Source: Darksidea phi
Lineage: Eukaryota; Ascomycota; Dothideomycetes; Pleosporales; Lentitheciaceae
Assembly: GCA_030770425.1 (NCBI GenBank)
Contig: JASJFT010000033.1
Span: forward strand, 124,001-188,000
Length of the DNA: 64,000 nt
Direction of reading: 5' to 3'
Shown here: piece by piece, positions 60,490 through 64,000 of the stretch
Position numbering within the stretch: the first letter of the stretch is position 1
Layout of the letters: each line of letters begins with the position of its first letter
Notes under the pieces: generated by a model
What the model saw: the letters and a program-made list of their open reading frames with translations, nothing else
Told to the model about the DNA's origin: nothing
The model's database searches: none
Made by a program: the position numbers and the translations under genes

Positions 60490-62947
60490 ATGTCCACGAA
60501 TCCGGAGGTCGTCAACGTGAATGTGGAGCCGATGGGACAGGTCAACCCCAAAGTGTGAGTTCTCAGCTTTGTGTAACATCTGGCAGGACATTCCTCTTTA
60601 ATGTGACCAAGCTGACGACGTATAGCCCAGCGAACACTGAGAAGGAGAACACGTTCAATACGCCGGCGCACGCTTACCCGACCGACGAGAAGGATCTCGA
60701 AGTTGAGCGCGTCAAGTCGCTAGAACTGGAACACCATGACGACTTCATTATCGATCCCTTCAAGCCATTCGACGATCTTCCCGAAGAGGGTCGGAGCATT
60801 CTGACCATTCGTGCTTTGTTCGTTGGTCTCTGCTGTGGTGCGCTCGTGAACGCCTCGAACGTATATCTAGGTCTGAAGACGGGATGGACTTTCACGGCCA
60901 ACTTGTTCGGCGTAAGACAACGCTCGATTCATACCGTACGTCTGACCACTAAAACGACTCTAGGCTATCGCCGGTTTTGCTGTGATCAAATTTCTCTCAA
61001 CAGCTGTCCCGAAGAGCTTCCCTCTCCTTGGTGGCGGCTTTGGTCCTCGTGAAAACAACATCTGTCAAACAGCAGCCATGGCTTCTGGTGGTCTCTCCAA
61101 CGTCTTCATATCCGCTTTCCCTGCTATGTACCAGCTCGGTTTGCTAGGCGCGGCGCCTAAGGATGACTACTGGACTATTGTTGCTCTTGCTGCTGTGTCC
61201 GGCTACTTCGGGTTTTTCTTCGCTACCCCTCGTAAGTCCAGACGTTCCAGTTGCTATCCCAGGATTAAACGGCTAACAAAACGCAGTTCGCAAGTTCTTC
61301 ATTGTGTACGTTGCGCGTGAGCTCCGTCTCATCTTCCCTACAGCCTCTGCGACTGCTATGACGATCCGATCTATGCACCAAGCCGTTACTGGTGCAGCTA
61401 TCGCAAAAATGAAAATGACAGGTCTTTCGATCGCATTCGCGTGTGCGCTCGTCCTGCGTGTCGTCTCGCAATACTGCCTCGGTATTCTTTGGGATTGGCA
61501 TGTTTTTTCGTGGATCTACATTTGGGGTAGCTACAACAACGGTGCCATCCATGCAGAGAGCTGGGGCTGGTTCCTGGAGTGGACCCCGGCCTTCATTGGC
61601 TCTGGTATGCTCGTCGGTCTCAACGTTTCCATCTCTTTCCTCGCCGGCTCTGTTATCGCCTGGGGAATCATTGGACCGTCGCTAATTGCCAACGGCGCCG
61701 CTTGGGGCATTAACCTCGGTGAAGGTGACGAGCATTGGGATGGCCTCATGTCCTACGCGTCTCTCAGTTTGAAGGCTTGCAACAAGGATAACCCGTCTCC
61801 TCGCTACTGGCTGCTGTGGCCGGGTGTGCTCCTCATGATCGTGGTTTCATTCACGGAGCTCGCTCTCCAGTGGAAGATTCTCTGGTTCGCTTTCAAGGCT
61901 CTTTACCGTGGTATTGCTGCTGGTATCTATGCACTTGGCAGGGCTGCCGGCAAGGAGCTGAAGTTCTTCGGAAACATCAGCGCACAGGCTGAGGAGGACC
62001 TCGTCGAGGACTCTGCCTCGCCCGAGGAGCAGGTCAAGATGTGGATGTGGGCACCTGGCCTTCTCCTCACCATCATCTGCATTTGCATTGTGCTCGGCAT
62101 TCAGCACAATATGCCGGTGGGCATGTCGCTCCTGTCCATCTTCCTGGCTTTCTTCTTTTCCTTTGTCGCCATCCAGTGCACCGGTGTCACCGATATTACG
62201 CCTCTCACTGCCGCCTCCAAGGCTTCGCAAATCATTCTCGGTGGTGCCACCAAGGGTGAAGGCTGGGATGTCACTCACGCTCAGCGCCTCAATCTCATCG
62301 GCGGTGCCATGTGCAACATGGGCGCTAACCAGTCGACTGATTTGGTCTGCGATTTCCGGACTGGGTTCCTCCTCCGTACTCCGCCAAAGTACCAGTGGTT
62401 TGCTCAGGGTATTGGCACAATCGTAGCCGTCTTCCTGGCACCCGCCATGTTCCAGCTTTTTACCACCGCCTACCCTTGCATCATCGACATCAACGCCGAT
62501 ACCTGCGTGTTCGCCATTCCCTCCGTCTCCGCCTGGCGCGCGACCGCCGTCGCCGTCACTGACCCCACATTCCCGATTCCCCCCTCTTCCGGCTACTTCG
62601 CCATCGCCTTCTCAATCTTCGGCTCAATCATGGTTCTTATCCGCCATTACCTATGGGTCGGCAGACTCGAATGGGTGAAGAAGTACCACCCCAACATGAT
62701 GTGCGTTGGTCTCGCCTTTGTGCTTGCCCAAACACAGTACGGTACCGCCATGACCATTGGCGCGACTTTTGCTGCCATCTGGCAGAGGAAGAGGCCTGAG
62801 CATTTTGATATTTATGGTTATGCGGTTGCGGCTGGCCTCATCGCTGGCGAGGGCATTGGCGGTGTCATCAATGCTGTTTTCCAGATTGCGGGTATTTCGG
62901 GCTCTGTGTATGGTTCGCATGTTGCATGTCCTATGACATGCGAGTAG
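60490..62947 (+). CDS. OPT-family oligopeptide/metal-chelate transporter
   Basis: Four exons: 60490-60554, 60626-60911, 60964-61231 and 61287-62947; 759 residues. Introns of 71, 52 and 55 nt all keep phase. After an acidic N-terminus (DDFIIDPFKPFDDLPEEG) come many hydrophobic helices beginning ILTIRALFVGLCCGALVNAS. Family landmarks are NVYLGLKTGWTF, FGPRENNICQTAAMASGG and LIFPTASATAMTIRSMHQ near the N-terminus, and GGAMCNMGANQSTDLVCDF in the second half. The ending AGEGIGGVINAVFQIAGISG is also typical. It belongs to the yellow-stripe-like/OPT group with NICQ and GANQSTDLM-type motifs rather than the classical NPG peptide-transporter group. The substrate is unknown; proton-coupled uptake at the plasma membrane or an endomembrane is inferred from the family. 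Confidence 0.92.
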
Positions 62948-63175
62948 GCGTGCTTTGCTGAGGCGAAGGGTTCGGAGGATGGTTGTTGTTGGATGTTTGA
63001 CGATGATCACGATGTTGAGAGATGGATATACCACGGCGTGTCTTATGACCATTCCCATAATAGTTAATACACTCATTAATCTTGAGAATCATACTCTCCG
63101 GAAGCCAATGTGACGCCTTCCAGAATTCTGATACAGCACAGAACGGATCGGTGTCCCAGTTTCGCACGGTATTCC

Positions 63176-64000
63176 TCAACCCGTCCACAAACCCGTCGCA
63201 ATAACTTCCCGACACTTCGTACTTATATAGGCCATCATCGATCGCGCCTCAGTAGATTCATTACTAGCAAGTGTAGTCCACGCCGTTGTAACAGACCAGT
63301 GAACGATAGGTGCGGTATGTTTTCGCGTACAGGCTGAGTAATACGAAACGCAGCGGCAGACATCCAAGGCTGCTGAGCATTCGGCGGCGATGTACTTGTT
63401 TTTGGTGGATTTCCAGGCCCCGTCCGGAGCTTCTTGGTCCTCTGATGGGTCCTTCGTTAGGAGCTGGTAAGAACGGTTGGGGTCTCTTAGTTGGAGGGAG
63501 GCTAGTATGCGCAGGATGTAGATGAGGGTTGTGTTATAGAACATGAGCATGATTGATGCAGATTCGTTCTCAAACTCGAAGAAGGTAAGCGGCGGCGGCG
63601 AGGTGCTATCGTCAGACTCCTGCGTCGGCGCAAAAACTTCAGAGTAGCCATTCCATTCATAGCTTCCCCATCGCTGTCTCCAAGTGCAAAGCTGTGTCTG
63701 TAGACACAACGCGACTTGCTCCATCCGATCTCGCAAGCGGGAAAATGCTGCGGCATCGAGTTGACGATTCGCCAACACCTTGTCACGCCCTGCAGCGAGG
63801 ACAGTACAGTCTGCCAGGATATCGAATAGATCCTGCTCTTGCATCTCTTGTTCTAAGCAGCTTGCTCGCAATACTTTTTTCCATTCCAGTTTCGCTAGAA
63901 TGGATGGTCTTCCTGTATGTAGTGATGCGAAGAGGATCATATGCCGCACGCTCTTGTATAACTCCAATGATAACGGCGAGGAGTATTCCCTAGGGTCGCG
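63176..64000 (-). CDS. C-terminal part of a fungal zinc-cluster-type regulator, cut by the window edge
   Basis: The minus-strand frame is open from the right edge to a stop at 63176 (274 residues), with no ATG required inside the window, so the 5' part lies outside. The sequence fits the C-terminal regulatory domain of the Fungal_trans_2 type: ELYKSVRHMILFASLHTGRP near the edge, then RDRMEQVALCLQTQLCTWRQ, SIMLMFYNTTLIYILRILAS, ALDVCRCVSYYSACTRKHTA and EARSMMAYISTKCREVIATG. These proteins normally begin with a Zn2Cys6 cluster, not visible here. A possible last intron (GTAATG..AAG near 63220-63270) would extend the protein to about 62931, but the direct stop gives a more family-like end. Confidence 0.7.
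   Translation of the reverse strand, partial: RDPREYSSPLSLELYKSVRHMILFASLHTGRPSILAKLEWKKVLRASCLEQEMQEQDLFDILADCTVLAAGRDKVLANRQLDAAAFSRLRDRMEQVALCLQTQLCTWRQRWGSYEWNGYSEVFAPTQESDDSTSPPPLTFFEFENESASIMLMFYNTTLIYILRILASLQLRDPNRSYQLLTKDPSEDQEAPDGAWKSTKNKYIAAECSAALDVCRCVSYYSACTRKHTAPIVHWSVTTAWTTLASNESTEARSMMAYISTKCREVIATGLWTG

Noticed and set aside
62931..63215. minus-strand frame after the zinc-cluster regulator stop
   Set aside because: It could be joined by a GTAATG..AAG intron, but the AAG acceptor is poor and the unspliced end looks more like the family C-terminus.

Overview
This looks like nuclear DNA of a filamentous ascomycete, most likely a Dothideomycete (Pleosporales-like). That placement is an inference from gene content and gene style, not from a search. 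The genes are split by short introns, mostly 45-60 nt, with GTAAGT/GTACGT-type donors, CTAAC-like branch points and YAG acceptors. The conserved genes are fungal housekeeping genes mixed with zinc-cluster regulators, transporters and species-variable genes. I see no rRNA, tRNA, CRISPR or intact transposon.

Layout. 0-10 kb: a gene end at the left edge, a Ser/Pro-rich orphan protein (minus), and a protein with an acidic disordered N-terminus and a zinc-binding-loop homing-endonuclease-like C-terminus (minus). 10-16 kb: a secreted lactonase-type beta-propeller (plus) converges on a mitochondrial HAD hydrolase (HDHD5/YKR070W type, minus), which shares a short divergent promoter with a five-exon Zn2Cys6 transcription factor (plus). 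16-20 kb: an accessory-looking stretch with a 37-codon ORF built of three 12-residue repeats, each ending in a CaaX-like tetrapeptide, below a 15-bp-periodic AACAAT array; next to it lies a damaged CorA-like membrane protein gene. 20-28.5 kb: a GPI-type surface protein, a small mitochondrial membrane protein, the palmitoyltransferase ERF2 and the H3K36 methyltransferase ASH1. 30-40.4 kb: RAPTOR/KOG1 (minus) and the kelch/coiled-coil polarity protein TEA1 (plus), divergent. 41.5-50.2 kb: an eight-exon 1820-residue ankyrin protein carrying a nucleotidyltransferase-like signature, then an Asn/Lys-rich orphan. 50-53.7 kb: gene-poor, with one doubtful two-exon gene. 53.7-64 kb: an MFS exporter, the mitochondrial copper chaperone SCO1, an OPT-family transporter, and the 3' part of another zinc-cluster regulator cut by the right edge.

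How the genes relate. No biosynthetic cluster is visible. Several genes are signalling and growth components (KOG1 in TORC1, TEA1 in polarity, ERF2 in Ras palmitoylation), but they are neighbours rather than an evident operon-like unit. The most notable item is the 37-residue ORF at 16658-16771. Its three CaaX-ended repeats resemble the h-type (hybrid) peptide pheromone precursors described in Trichoderma/Fusarium, and its upstream region carries five regularly spaced HMG-box-like sites, as a mating-type-controlled gene might.
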